From positions 186,001-250,000 of the forward strand of contig NZ_WUBI01000004.1 in assembly GCF_009807035.1 (NCBI RefSeq): a stretch of 64,000 nucleotides of DNA, read 5' to 3'. Position 1 is the first letter of the stretch. Each line of letters starts with the position of its first letter. A model generated the notes under the pieces. It searched no databases. It saw only the letters and a program-made list of their open reading frames with translations, and had not been told where the DNA came from. Shown here piece by piece: positions 43,126 through 52,355 of this stretch. This stretch comes from Paenibacillus dendrobii. GTDB taxonomy: Bacteria > Bacillota > Bacilli > Paenibacillales > Paenibacillaceae. The position numbers and the translations under genes are program-made.

Positions 43126-43980
43126 ATGATGACAAAAGAGATGTCCCCGAATAAAGCAGCCCTATCTTATATGTTAACAGTACTTACAGCCTCTTGGCTG
43201 ATCACGATTATCCTGTTTATCAAGCCGGAGGTCGGCATCAAGACTTTTTCCATCATCATGTTTATCCCTGCGGTGGCTGCCATCGTATTTAGAAAAATGC
43301 AGGGAAGAAAGCTAAGAGACCGTCATCGCAAAATGAACGCAAAAGCACTGGGCTTTGGCATTCTGTATCCACTCCTTCTCATCGTGCTGTGCGCCGCGGC
43401 GTCCATTCTTTCAGGAACAGGTGCGTGGCATCCAGAGCAGCCGGTTGACTTGAAAAGCATCATTACGGTACTTGTGACGATCGTCGTCAACCTCATTGTG
43501 GTATGGGGTGAAGAGTATGGCTGGCGCGGCTATTTGCTTCCGGAGCTCACCAAGCATTACGGCAAATTGAAAGCGACCTTCTTCGTGGGCATCGTTTGGG
43601 CTTTATACCATATGCCTGCGGTTTTCCTTCTGGCCAAAGCCACAGGCATGAGCCATCCGTTGCTGCTATGCGCCATTCAAGCTTGCGTTGTGTTCGCGGT
43701 AAGCTTTCCATTCTCGTATTGTTACTACTTGTCAGGCAGCCTCATTCCCGTACTGTTCTTCCACTCCGTATGGAATGTGGTTAACACAAAGGTCTTGGGC
43801 GATATCTATACCAATACATCAGGCCTGCTTCAAGGCAATCTGTTCATAATGAATGGAGAAGGTGTCATGGGGCTTATTGTGTGTGGCGCGCTCATGGTGT
43901 GGTTCATTTGGAAGCTGAGACGTAATGGCGTGGAGCGGAAGACTATTGAATTGAGGTCGGTACACCAGTCGATTCAATAA
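43126..43980 (+). CDS. CPBP-family intramembrane metalloprotease (CAAX protease and bacteriocin-processing type)
   Basis: Membrane protein of about 284 residues with about eight spans. Catalytic motifs are EEYGWRGYLLPEL, FFVGIVWALYHMP and the SLIPVLFFHSVWN segment, giving Glu-Glu, His and His ligands. CPBP proteins cleave substrates in the membrane; some confer bacteriocin self-immunity. The gene is divergent from the kinase/regulator pair, and their shared region holds a regulator site, so it is probably a target of that system. Several ATGs are clustered (43111, 43123, 43126, 43129); the one at 43126 fits best behind GAGGAG. Confidence 0.88.
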   Translation: MMTKEMSPNKAALSYMLTVLTASWLITIILFIKPEVGIKTFSIIMFIPAVAAIVFRKMQGRKLRDRHRKMNAKALGFGILYPLLLIVLCAAASILSGTGAWHPEQPVDLKSIITVLVTIVVNLIVVWGEEYGWRGYLLPELTKHYGKLKATFFVGIVWALYHMPAVFLLAKATGMSHPLLLCAIQACVVFAVSFPFSYCYYLSGSLIPVLFFHSVWNVVNTKVLGDIYTNTSGLLQGNLFIMNGEGVMGLIVCGALMVWFIWKLRRNGVERKTIELRSVHQSIQ

Positions 43981-43983
43981 TAA

Positions 43984-44032
43984 AAAAGCTCAAGCATGCC
44001 GCGGAGAGGTCCGTGATTTGCTTGAGCTTTTT
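43984..44032. terminator. Bidirectional terminator between the protease and siderophore operons
   Basis: AAAAAGCTCAAGCA and TGCTTGAGCTTTTT form a perfect stem with a loop of about 20 bases, between two convergent units. Confidence 0.88.
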
Positions 44033-44050
44033 GACACTGTAGTTAACATT

Positions 44051-45058
44051 TTATTTCTTCAAGAGCAAATAGATAAAGTAAGGTGCACCGATCAGAGCGA
44101 CCACAATTCCTGCTGCGAGGCCATCCGGATCGGCAACTTGGCGCCCGATGGTATCGGCAAGCACGAGCAGCCAGCCTCCAATCAGGATCGACACAGGAAT
44201 GAACATCTGATTGCGGGGACCTACGAGTGCCTTCGCGATATGCGGAGCCATGAGGCCGATGAACGCAATGCCTCCTGTCACCGATACAGCGGATGCCGCC
44301 AGCGCAACTGCCGTTAGCAAGAGAACAATCCGCTCCTTGTTCAGCGATATGCCCACGCCGATGGCTACAGGCTCATTCAGGGACAGCAGATTCAGCCGAT
44401 TGGCCTTGTACATGGTAAAAGGGATGAGAATGACAAGCCAAGGCAGAATCGCCCAAACGAAGGGCCAATCTGCGCCCCAAACGCTGCCAGCCAGCCATTT
44501 GGAGATAAAATTGACTTTCTCCCTTTCGGCGGAAGAAATAAGCACGACCATGACGCCGGAGAGAGCCATGGAGAATCCTACGCCCATGAGCACCATCTTC
44601 ACCGGCTGCAAACCGGTTTTCCGGTTATAGGAAAATAAATAGATGAGACATGCGGTAATCACGGCTCCGCCGAATGCCATCAGCGGCAGCAGGTATATGA
44701 ACGAACCGGCTTCAATCGGCGAGAACAGGAAGAACAAGGCTACCGCCACGCCAGCTCCGGAGTTAATGCCGACGATGCCGGGATCGGCCAGATCATTGCG
44801 GGTGATTCCCTGCAAAATCGAACCGGATAACGCAAGCGCCATACCAGCGAGCAGCGTAATGACGATCCGGGGCAGGCGCACCGAGAACAGCACGAAATTT
44901 TCCTTGAATGTTCCTTCCCCGAGCAGAGTCGGAATGAGCCGGTCAAACGACAGGGAGGAGTATCCCAGTCCCATGCTGATAACGACGGTTAGCACAATAA
45001 GTACAAACAGGATAAGCACAACGAGGCGCTGCTTCCTGATGAGAGATGGATGAATCAT
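44051..45058 (-). CDS. fhuG: Siderophore ABC transporter permease FhuG-type
   Basis: FecCD-family permease of 335 residues with about nine to ten spans. FecCD signatures include RLPRIVITLLAGMALALSGS and GITRNDLADPGIVGINSGAG. Near the end, GGIAFIGLMAPHIAKALVG is the loop that contacts the ATPase. It overlaps the upstream permease by four bases and is last in a four-gene operon. With its partner it forms the channel for an iron-hydroxamate siderophore. Confidence 0.9.
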   Translation of the reverse strand: MIHPSLIRKQRLVVLILFVLIVLTVVISMGLGYSSLSFDRLIPTLLGEGTFKENFVLFSVRLPRIVITLLAGMALALSGSILQGITRNDLADPGIVGINSGAGVAVALFFLFSPIEAGSFIYLLPLMAFGGAVITACLIYLFSYNRKTGLQPVKMVLMGVGFSMALSGVMVVLISSAEREKVNFISKWLAGSVWGADWPFVWAILPWLVILIPFTMYKANRLNLLSLNEPVAIGVGISLNKERIVLLLTAVALAASAVSVTGGIAFIGLMAPHIAKALVGPRNQMFIPVSILIGGWLLVLADTIGRQVADPDGLAAGIVVALIGAPYFIYLLLKK

Positions 45059-46062
45059 GAGAATGCTCTTCCCCCTTTACGCACAATGATCAGGAAGAAG
45101 GGAAGACCCAGAACGGCTACAATGGCCGCCACAGGTGCTTCGTAAGGGGCACTGATGGTCCGGGCCAGCGTGTCTGCGAGCATCATGAATGATGCACCGA
45201 AAATGGCTGACATCGGGATGGTGAAACGATAGTCCGTACCGACTACGGCACGTACGATATGCGGAATCATCAAGCCGATAAAGGTCAGACTGCCGACCAG
45301 CGCGACCGAAGCGCCTGCCAGCATAACGGTTACGACGAATAGAACGGCTTTGACACGGGCAGTCTTTTGACCGAGCCCAACAGCGACTTCCTCGCTAAGA
45401 CTTAAGATCGTCAGCTGCTTGGAGAGCAAAATGGCGATGATAATGCCAATGACGATAAACGGTACGATGACCTTCAGCTGCTCCCAATTGGCCCCGATCA
45501 GGCCACCGGAGGTCCACATGGACACATCCTTCGAAATTTTGAAGCTAATGCCCACGCCATCGGCAACAGCGTACAGAAAAGCTGAGATGGCTGCGCCTGC
45601 CAGTACGATGCGCAGCGGGGAGAAGCCTCCCCTTTTCACTGCGCTGATCCCGAATACCAATCCGGCACCGACGGCAGCGCCGATAAAGCAAGCGATCATC
45701 AGGCCGAAATAATTGACGGAAGGGATAAAGGCAATCGTCACGGCCAGTGCCGCATTGGCGCCAGCCGTTAAACCGAGGAGTCCCGGATCAGCGAGCGGGT
45801 TACGGGTCATCCCCTGCATGATGGCTCCGGAGACCGCCAGTGCCGCTCCGACGAAAATGGCTGCAATTTCACGCGGCAATCGAATTTCGCGGATGACGGA
45901 CAGTTTCTCGCCATGGCTGGTGCTTGTCAGTGCCGCCCATACATCCTGGACAGAGGTCTGAGCTGCTCCGAGTACCATGGCAAGCAAAAATATGATAACG
46001 AAGAGCAGTGCGGCGGCGAGTAATTTGAAAATAAAAGGGATGCGTTCAACCGTATTCTTCAT
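45055..46062 (-). CDS. fhuB: Siderophore ABC transporter permease FhuB-type
   Basis: FecCD-family permease of 335 residues, paralogous to the gene that follows. It shows REIRLPREIAAIFVGAALAV, GMTRNPLADPGLLGLTAGA and LTFIGLMIPHIVRAVVGTD. E. coli FhuB is a fused double-length protein; here two half-size permeases are used, as in Gram-positive bacteria. It starts six bases after the binding protein stop and overlaps the next start by four bases. Confidence 0.9.
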   Translation of the reverse strand: MKNTVERIPFIFKLLAAALLFVIIFLLAMVLGAAQTSVQDVWAALTSTSHGEKLSVIREIRLPREIAAIFVGAALAVSGAIMQGMTRNPLADPGLLGLTAGANAALAVTIAFIPSVNYFGLMIACFIGAAVGAGLVFGISAVKRGGFSPLRIVLAGAAISAFLYAVADGVGISFKISKDVSMWTSGGLIGANWEQLKVIVPFIVIGIIIAILLSKQLTILSLSEEVAVGLGQKTARVKAVLFVVTVMLAGASVALVGSLTFIGLMIPHIVRAVVGTDYRFTIPMSAIFGASFMMLADTLARTISAPYEAPVAAIVAVLGLPFFLIIVRKGGRAFS

Positions 46063-46068
46063 ACCGCG

Positions 46069-47010
46069 TTACTTCCCTAGAAAGCTTTGAATAAAGAAGT
46101 TCAGCTGATAATCAAGTGTCAAAGGGTCGTTAAAATAGAACGCTTTGGCATCAGCCACGTACATATGATTGTTTTTTACCGCAGGGATGTTTTTATAAGT
46201 CGCCGTTTCTTCAAAGGAATTATCGGCATCTTTATTTTTGCTGAAGATCACATAATCACCCGCAAATTCCGGCAACACTTCAGGAGAAAGCGCATAGTAG
46301 CCTTCTTTCAAAGCGGCATTTTTCACTTTTTCAGGCATTTTCAGCTTCATTTGTTGATACAGGATTTCGGTACCGCGTCCCCAGTTATCGCCGAAGACGT
46401 ACAGTTGTTTGTCGAAGCTTTCGATGACGGAAACGGTAGCGTTTTCGCCAATTTTGGCTTTGATTTCATCGCCGGCCTTTTGAGTGCGTGCTTTGAAGTC
46501 ATCCACCCAAGCCTGAGCTTCCTTTTCTTTGTTCAAAAGTTTGCCGATTTCCAGGTGCTGCGTCAGGTAGTCTACTTTTCCGTACGTAAAAGTAACCGTT
46601 GGAGCAATTTGTTTCAACTTGTCGATGTTTTTGATATTGGACAAGCCGATGATCAGGTCCGGATTCAGCTCAATGATTTTTTCCAGATTTTCATCGGAAA
46701 CTTCCTGAACGTCCTTCAGTTTATCTTGGAAGTTCGGATTCATCTTCGACCAGGAGTCCACGCCCACCAGATTCACGCCTAAGGATAGAACATTGCCGGT
46801 AAACGAGGAGAGAACCACGACGCGCTTCGGATCGGCAGGGACCTCAACCGGGCCGCTCTCCGAGTGATACGTGATCGTTTGAGGTTTGGAACTCTCGGCG
46901 GCTGCGCTGCCTTCCACTTTATCGCCGGTCGGTTCGCTGACTTGCTTATTGCCGCAGGCGCTTAAGACCAGGATGAGACAGAGTAAGAGAGGGAAAAATG
47001 CTTTCTTCAT
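46069..47010 (-). CDS. fhuD: Iron-hydroxamate siderophore-binding lipoprotein, FhuD2-like
   Basis: Lipoprotein of 313 residues; the lipobox is LVLSACGN. It belongs to the class III siderophore-binding proteins. The segment DKQLYVFGDNWGRGTEILYQ closely recalls the DKKLYTYGDNWGRGGEVLYQ of S. aureus FhuD2 as I remember it, which suggests hydroxamates such as ferrichrome or ferrioxamine rather than catecholates. The ATG at 47010 is preferred because AAGGAG lies nine bases upstream and it opens directly into the signal peptide; the earlier TTG overlaps that site. Confidence 0.88.
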   Translation of the reverse strand: MKKAFFPLLLCLILVLSACGNKQVSEPTGDKVEGSAAAESSKPQTITYHSESGPVEVPADPKRVVVLSSFTGNVLSLGVNLVGVDSWSKMNPNFQDKLKDVQEVSDENLEKIIELNPDLIIGLSNIKNIDKLKQIAPTVTFTYGKVDYLTQHLEIGKLLNKEKEAQAWVDDFKARTQKAGDEIKAKIGENATVSVIESFDKQLYVFGDNWGRGTEILYQQMKLKMPEKVKNAALKEGYYALSPEVLPEFAGDYVIFSKNKDADNSFEETATYKNIPAVKNNHMYVADAKAFYFNDPLTLDYQLNFFIQSFLGK

Positions 47011-47081
47011 GCTTATGAACTCCTTCAAGAGGTAAATTTTTCATTCAGATCAATGAACTGGGGATTTAGGTTGGAATTCTT

Positions 47082-47867
47082 TTATTTAATCAGATTATAC
47101 GTAACGCACATCGGTTTATCCGTTCTTGGATCCCGTCCGATGGCGGCATCGATTTGGTACACCTGCTTCAAGACTTCGGGGCTGATCACTTCCTCGCCGC
47201 TGCCGGTTTTGACGATCTCTCCGTCCTTCAGGGCGATCAGATAATCAGCGAACCGCGCCGCTTGGTTAATATCATGCAGTACCATGACGATGGTCCGCTG
47301 CTGTTCGTGATTGAGCTTCTGCAAGAGCTCCAGTACCTCCAGCTGATGCGCCATATCGAGGTATGTAGTCGGTTCGTCAAGAAAAATGATATCCGTTTCC
47401 TGGGCAAGTGCCATGGCAATCCATACCCGCTGGCGTTGTCCGCCGGAGAGCGTATCCACGGAACGGAACTTGTAATCCTTCGTGCCCGTTTTTTCGAGCG
47501 CCCAGTCGATGACTTCATAATCCTTCGTTGTCAGACGACCAAAGCCTTTTTGATATGGAAAGCGTCCGTACGACACCAGTTCGCCTACCGTTAGCCCTGC
47601 AGCGCTTTCCGGTGTCTGCGGCAGAATGGCCATCTTTCTTGCGAGCTGTTTCGTATTTTCCTTGGCAATATTTTCACCGTCGAGAATAACCGCTCCGGCT
47701 TGATGCGGAATGATCCGTGTGATGGCTTTCAGCAACGTGGATTTACCGCATCCGTTAGAGCCGATGATCGCAGTGATCTTCTTGTCGGGAATGTTCACAC
47801 TGAGATTCTTCACAATGGAGCGTTCGCCGTAACCAATATTCAATTCTGTTGTGTACAGCCGAACCAT
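47082..47867 (-). CDS. fhuC: Siderophore ABC transporter ATPase FhuC-type
   Basis: ATPase of 261 residues. Walker A is GSNGCGKST, the signature is LSGGQRQRVW and Walker B is DIIFLDEPTTYLD, with the H-loop in VLHDINQA. This is the FhuC/FecE subgroup. It leads a minus-strand operon with the binding protein and two permeases. AGGGGG precedes the ATG. Its promoter overlaps a Fur box, so iron represses it. FhuC-type ATPases may also serve other siderophore permeases in the cell. Confidence 0.92.
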   Translation of the reverse strand: MVRLYTTELNIGYGERSIVKNLSVNIPDKKITAIIGSNGCGKSTLLKAITRIIPHQAGAVILDGENIAKENTKQLARKMAILPQTPESAAGLTVGELVSYGRFPYQKGFGRLTTKDYEVIDWALEKTGTKDYKFRSVDTLSGGQRQRVWIAMALAQETDIIFLDEPTTYLDMAHQLEVLELLQKLNHEQQRTIVMVLHDINQAARFADYLIALKDGEIVKTGSGEEVISPEVLKQVYQIDAAIGRDPRTDKPMCVTYNLIK

Positions 47868-47914
47868 GTTTTGTCCCCCTATATATGGATAAAATTTTGT
47901 TGAAAATAACTATT

Positions 47915-47968
47915 GATAATGATTCTCAATATCGTTAAAAGAATAAGGTTATTTTGATGAGTTGTCAA
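47915..47968 (-). promoter_or_regulatory. Promoter and Fur box of the siderophore operon
   Basis: On the minus strand, TTGACA (plus-strand 47963-47968) and TATTCT (47940-47945) are 17 bases apart. Just downstream, 47915-47933 reads GATAATGATTCTCAATATC, matching the 19-base Fur consensus at about 16 positions. Fur bound there would block the start region. Confidence 0.85.
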
Positions 47969-47975
47969 TAGAATC

Positions 47976-48029
47976 TTGAAATGGGAGGTGAAAACGTGTA
48001 TATTTTTATTGAGAATGAGAATTGTTATC
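47976..48029 (+). promoter_or_regulatory. Promoter and Fur box of the ferredoxin-NADP reductase gene
   Basis: TTGAAA (47976-47981) and TATATT (47999-48004) are 17 bases apart. GAGAATGAGAATTGTTATC at 48011-48029 matches the Fur consensus at about 15 of 19 positions and covers the start region. Both divergent units thus appear iron-repressed, each by its own box. Confidence 0.85.
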
Positions 48030-48060
48030 ATTAATAATGATTTCTGAGGAGCGAGCGGAA

Positions 48061-49110
48061 ATGGGCCAGGAAGAAATTTTCGATATGACTGTCATCGGCG
48101 GGGGTCCGGCTGGACTTTATTCCGCATTCTATAGTGGTCTGCGAGAGATGAAGACCAAAATTATTGAGTTTCAATCGGAGCTGGGCGGCAAAGTCCATGT
48201 ATATCCGGAGAAAATGATCTGGGATGTCGGCGGCTTGACGCCGTTGCCCGGAGCGAAGCTCATCGAACAGCTGGTACAGCAAGGACTGACGTTTAACCCC
48301 GAGGTTGTCCTGAATGAGAAAATTGAAACCATTACGCGCCGGGAAGACGGAGTGTTCGAGCTGCACGGCACTTCGGGCCGCATGCATCTCTCCAAGACGG
48401 TTATCGTGGCTGTCGGCAGCGGTATTTTGAACCCGCAAAAGCTGGAGATCGAAGGCGCGAGCCGGTTTGAGGTCAGCAATCTGCACTATACCGTGAAGTC
48501 CTTGCGGCAGTTTAAGGATAAGACCGTGATCATTTCCGGCGGCGGCAATACGGCCATAGACTGGGCGAACGAGCTGGAACCCCTTGCGAAGAAGGTCTAT
48601 ATTACCTACCGCAAAGATGCGTTAGCCGGACACGAGGCGACCGTGGGACATCTGCTGAACAGCTCGGTGGAGTGCCTATTCCATACTTGTATTACCAAGC
48701 TGCACGCACGGGGCGACCACGAAGTCATAGAACGTGTCGAGCTTACCCATCAGCAGACCGGAGAGGTCATGGAACTGATGGTCGACGAGGTGGTTATCAA
48801 TCACGGATATGAACGGGATACGACCCTGCTGCAGAACAGTACGCTTAAGATCGATATTGCGGAGCAGGATTACATAGCTGGTACGCCGAACAGTGAGTCT
48901 TCCGTTCCGGGGTTATATGCGGCGGGTGATATTCTGATGCATGAAGGCAAGCTGAATCTCATCGCGGGGGCTTTTCAAGATGCGGCCAATGCCGTTAACA
49001 AGGCGAAACAGTTCATTCAGCCGGATGCCGGTCAAATCGCGATGGTCTCTTCACATAATGAGGTGTTCAAGGATCGCAACAAAGAGCTCGTTAAAAAAAT
49101 GATGAGCTGA
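48061..49110 (+). CDS. Thioredoxin-reductase-like ferredoxin-NADP(+) reductase (YumC/YcgT type)
   Basis: Flavoprotein of 349 residues. The FAD-binding start is MTVIGGGPAGLYSAFYSG, the NADPH site is VIISGGGNTAIDWA and the closing FAD motif is GLYAAGDILMHEGKLNLIAGA. It lacks the CxxC redox pair of thioredoxin reductase, as expected for this FNR class. The Fur box and divergent siderophore operon suggest a role in reductive iron release from imported siderophore, as proposed for Fur-regulated YcgT. The ATG at 48061 follows GAGGAG. Confidence 0.9.
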   Translation: MGQEEIFDMTVIGGGPAGLYSAFYSGLREMKTKIIEFQSELGGKVHVYPEKMIWDVGGLTPLPGAKLIEQLVQQGLTFNPEVVLNEKIETITRREDGVFELHGTSGRMHLSKTVIVAVGSGILNPQKLEIEGASRFEVSNLHYTVKSLRQFKDKTVIISGGGNTAIDWANELEPLAKKVYITYRKDALAGHEATVGHLLNSSVECLFHTCITKLHARGDHEVIERVELTHQQTGEVMELMVDEVVINHGYERDTTLLQNSTLKIDIAEQDYIAGTPNSESSVPGLYAAGDILMHEGKLNLIAGAFQDAANAVNKAKQFIQPDAGQIAMVSSHNEVFKDRNKELVKKMMS

Positions 49111-49147
49111 ACTTCTTCCTTGAAATATGCCATGACAATCACGGATA

Positions 49148-49173
49148 CGAACCCCTCGAGAGAGGGGTTTTTT
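49148..49173 (+). terminator. Terminator after the reductase gene
   Basis: AACCCCTC and GAGGGGTT form the stem with a GAGA loop, followed by TTTT. Confidence 0.9.
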
Positions 49174-49493
49174 GATGTGGAAATAGATTTCGCCACATTA
49201 GAATCCGGAGAACTTGTAGCCGCGAAAATATCCCCATTGCGACAGTTTATGCCTCTCTTCGAACGCGTTCGCGTGTTGTTTTGCTAAAATAACTAAAAAT
49301 TACTATTTTTTTAGGATTGTATATATAAAAAAGAGTGCAAAGTGAGTTAAAATAAGGAAAATAGGACCTTATATCAGAGCAAACACAATCGATATTAGGA
49401 TTGGGAGATCATACGCTTGTACAACATAAGTAGTTCATATTTAGCAGGACCATACATCGATGTCAAACGAAGATGACAAGGGGAGAGCGTGTG
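49174..49493 (+). other. Long AT-rich leader before the GGDEF-EAL gene
   Basis: About 320 bases without a gene. A GCGTTCGCG-type small palindrome lies near 49263, and a tract of T and TATATA is found around 49308-49332, a likely promoter zone. No riboswitch core, including the GEMM cyclic-di-GMP motif, was recognised. Confidence 0.35.
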
Positions 49494-52292
49494 ATGGTGA
49501 AGGAGCAAACGAGGTATTCCCGGCTTGCAAACATTACAAAATTAATCAACACCAAACTGGAATTGCGAGAGGTACTGCAGCATGTAACGACGGCAATCTC
49601 GGAGGAAATTGTCCAATGTGATTCGGTGGGGATTTATTTGCCGCAGGGGGATGGCAACTTCAGAGGATATGTCGGCAAACCGGAAACCATTAACGGTATG
49701 ACGTTGGACATGCACATTATTGATACCGAACGTGACCTGCTGGCCAAAGAAGTGATCGAAACGCAAAGAACGATCTACATTCCGGACACATCACAAGATG
49801 AGCGCCCTGACTCCTGGGCAATAGAGGGATTTGAGATCAAATCTCTGCTCGTTCTTCCTATCTCGTATGAGAAAGAACTGTTTGGACTCGTATTTTTATT
49901 TGATTACGGCATTCCGATGAACCTGACAGAATCGGAGATTCAAACGGTCGAGGCCTACGTTAATATGGCGGCTGTCGCCATCCGCAACGCCAACAATTTG
50001 ACGCATAAGGAAAATCTGATTGCCGAAAAGCAGCTTCTGCTCGATGTGACACGCAACCTGTCGATGTGCTCTACCATGCAGCAAGGACTTGATACAAGCT
50101 TTTACTATATTGCAAAAGTACTGAACAACTATAATGTCGGCGCGCATTTGCTCGATCCGCTCGCAGGCAAGAGAATCAAACCGGCCAAGCTCAGCAAGGA
50201 CAGCGACTGGACCGAGGAAGACTGGATGAGAACGCATCAAAAAATCAAAATCGATCCGGAAAATGATGCGGTCTTCCAGGAAGTAATACGCACGAAAAAG
50301 GTGATCATCATTCCGGATGTTTTCGAGGATGACAGACCCAATCATGAAGCTTGCCGCGATTTCGGGATCAAGGGGATGTTCATGTTCCCGCTTGTGTCCA
50401 TGGGCGAGGTTCTCGGGGTCATCGCTGTCGTGAATCTGGGCGAGAAAATCACGTTATATTCCGAAGCGACCGTGCAGCTGTGTCAATCGATTGTCGAGGC
50501 AACGGCTTCAACGCTGTCCAATCTTCTTTACATGGAAAAGCAGGAAGTGATCATCGAAGAAAGAACCTCCGAAATTACCTTTAAGAATAAGGAGCTCGAA
50601 CGGGTCGTTGCAGAGCTGAAGCACTTGAGCCGGGAGAAGGAATTGATTCTTAACTCAGCGGGCGAGGGGATTTTCGGTCTCGACTTGGAGGGCAATATTA
50701 CGTTCTGCAATCCGGCAGGGGAATTCATGCTCGGCTACGAGGTGAAGGGCGAGCTGATCGGACAGCCCGGCAGCATTATTTTCAATGGCAAAAGACCGGA
50801 TAAACAGCAGGAAAACTACGTTAATGAACGCAAGTGGAGCAACTGCCATACCGACGACCGCTTTTACCGCAAAGATAACTCCAGTTTTCCAGTGGAATAT
50901 GTCATCTCTTCCATTAAAGAAGGCGAAGACATTGTGGGCGATGTGGTCACCTTCAAGGACATTACGCAGCGGAAGCAGATGGAAGAGGAAATCAAGTACC
51001 ATGCTTATTTCGACAGCGTGACGGACTTGCCTAACCGGGTCTTACTCAAAGACAGGCTGAATCAGGGTATCAAGTATGCCCAAATGAATGGGGGAAAAGT
51101 AGCGCTCCTGTACCTGGATTTGGACCGTTTTAAATTCATCAATGACACGCTGGGTCATACCTACGGGGATTTACTGCTGCGTGATGTGGCCAAGCGCCTT
51201 AGCGCCTGCATTCCGAAGAGTGCCACGGTTTCGCGCCAAGGCGGGGACGAGTTTACTATCTTTTTACCGAACATTAAGAGCAGGAAAGAGATTCTGAAAG
51301 TCGTGAATCAGGTTGTTGCATCCTTCGCCGAGCCTTTTTACGTCAAGGATAACGAGGTATACATTAAAACGAGCATTGGCATCAGCCTTTTCCCCGACCA
51401 CGGGGATACCAGCGAAAGCTTGATCAAAAATGCGGATACCGCCATGTATAAATCGAAGGAAATTTCCGGGAACAGCTATCATTTCTTCAGCTCGGGCATG
51501 GATACGCGCACCTTTGAAATCGTTAAATTCGAGAACGCATTATATAAAGCCCTCGATCAAAACGAACTGATCATATATTATCAGCCGCAGATCAACTATG
51601 AGACCAATACCATCGTCGGGGTGGAAGCCCTGTTACGCTGGAATCATCCAACCGAGGGTATGGTTTCACCGGATGAGTTTATTCCGATTGCAGAGGAGAC
51701 GGGGCTGATCGTTCCCATTGGGGAGTGGGTCTTGAGAAATGCCTGCTCGCAGATTAAGGAATGGCATAAAATGGGCTTTCCCCGCATCAGCGTGTCGGTG
51801 AATTTGTCCGTGAGACAATTTGAGCAGGACAACTTATTCGGGATGGTCAAGAGTATTCTGAAGAAGACCGACTTGTCGCCTGAATATCTTCATCTGGAGG
51901 TCACCGAAAACCAGATTATCAAAAATTCCGACATTACCCTTAAAACGATGGAACAGCTCAAGGGTCTCGGCATCAGCATTGCCATTGATGATTTCGGTAC
52001 AGGCTACTCTTCTCTGGGATATCTGAAGAACTTCCCTATCAGCACGCTGAAGATTGATAAATCCTTCGTGCAGGATATCATCCAGGACGATGACAATGCG
52101 GCTATTACCAACACGATCATTACGCTGGCCCAGAACCTGCACCTTGATGTCATTGCCGAAGGGGTCGAGACGAAGGAGCAGGCTGAATTTCTGGCTGCTC
52201 GCAGCTGCTATCTGATGCAGGGTTACTATTTCAGCCGTCCGATGAGGCCGGAAGATATCGCTGAATTATACCTATCCTGTGGAGTGAACTAG
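49494..52292 (+). CDS. GAF-GAF-PAS-GGDEF-EAL cyclic-di-GMP enzyme
   Basis: Soluble protein of 932 residues. Two GAF domains (about 12-165 and 182-342) are followed by a coiled coil, a PAS domain (382-502), a GGDEF domain with an intact GGDEF near 582, and an EAL domain from about 679 to the end. The EAL part has the EALLRW motif near 711, DDFGTGYSSLGYLK and VIAEGVET, all needed for phosphodiesterase activity. Both enzyme halves therefore look competent, and the net direction cannot be told. Inputs are probably small ligands or redox through GAF and PAS. GGGGAG precedes the ATG at 49494. It is a single-gene unit. Confidence 0.93.
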   Translation: MVKEQTRYSRLANITKLINTKLELREVLQHVTTAISEEIVQCDSVGIYLPQGDGNFRGYVGKPETINGMTLDMHIIDTERDLLAKEVIETQRTIYIPDTSQDERPDSWAIEGFEIKSLLVLPISYEKELFGLVFLFDYGIPMNLTESEIQTVEAYVNMAAVAIRNANNLTHKENLIAEKQLLLDVTRNLSMCSTMQQGLDTSFYYIAKVLNNYNVGAHLLDPLAGKRIKPAKLSKDSDWTEEDWMRTHQKIKIDPENDAVFQEVIRTKKVIIIPDVFEDDRPNHEACRDFGIKGMFMFPLVSMGEVLGVIAVVNLGEKITLYSEATVQLCQSIVEATASTLSNLLYMEKQEVIIEERTSEITFKNKELERVVAELKHLSREKELILNSAGEGIFGLDLEGNITFCNPAGEFMLGYEVKGELIGQPGSIIFNGKRPDKQQENYVNERKWSNCHTDDRFYRKDNSSFPVEYVISSIKEGEDIVGDVVTFKDITQRKQMEEEIKYHAYFDSVTDLPNRVLLKDRLNQGIKYAQMNGGKVALLYLDLDRFKFINDTLGHTYGDLLLRDVAKRLSACIPKSATVSRQGGDEFTIFLPNIKSRKEILKVVNQVVASFAEPFYVKDNEVYIKTSIGISLFPDHGDTSESLIKNADTAMYKSKEISGNSYHFFSSGMDTRTFEIVKFENALYKALDQNELIIYYQPQINYETNTIVGVEALLRWNHPTEGMVSPDEFIPIAEETGLIVPIGEWVLRNACSQIKEWHKMGFPRISVSVNLSVRQFEQDNLFGMVKSILKKTDLSPEYLHLEVTENQIIKNSDITLKTMEQLKGLGISIAIDDFGTGYSSLGYLKNFPISTLKIDKSFVQDIIQDDDNAAITNTIITLAQNLHLDVIAEGVETKEQAEFLAARSCYLMQGYYFSRPMRPEDIAELYLSCGVN

Positions 52293-52355
52293 AGCCTACG
52301 GGCTTTGGTCACTCCGTTACTTCATAGATAAAAATGTATTTTTAGGAGGTTTCTT

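Noticed and set aside
49174..49493. Cyclic-di-GMP (GEMM) riboswitch before the GGDEF-EAL gene
   Set aside because: The conserved GEMM core and tetraloop-receptor pairing were looked for and not seen.
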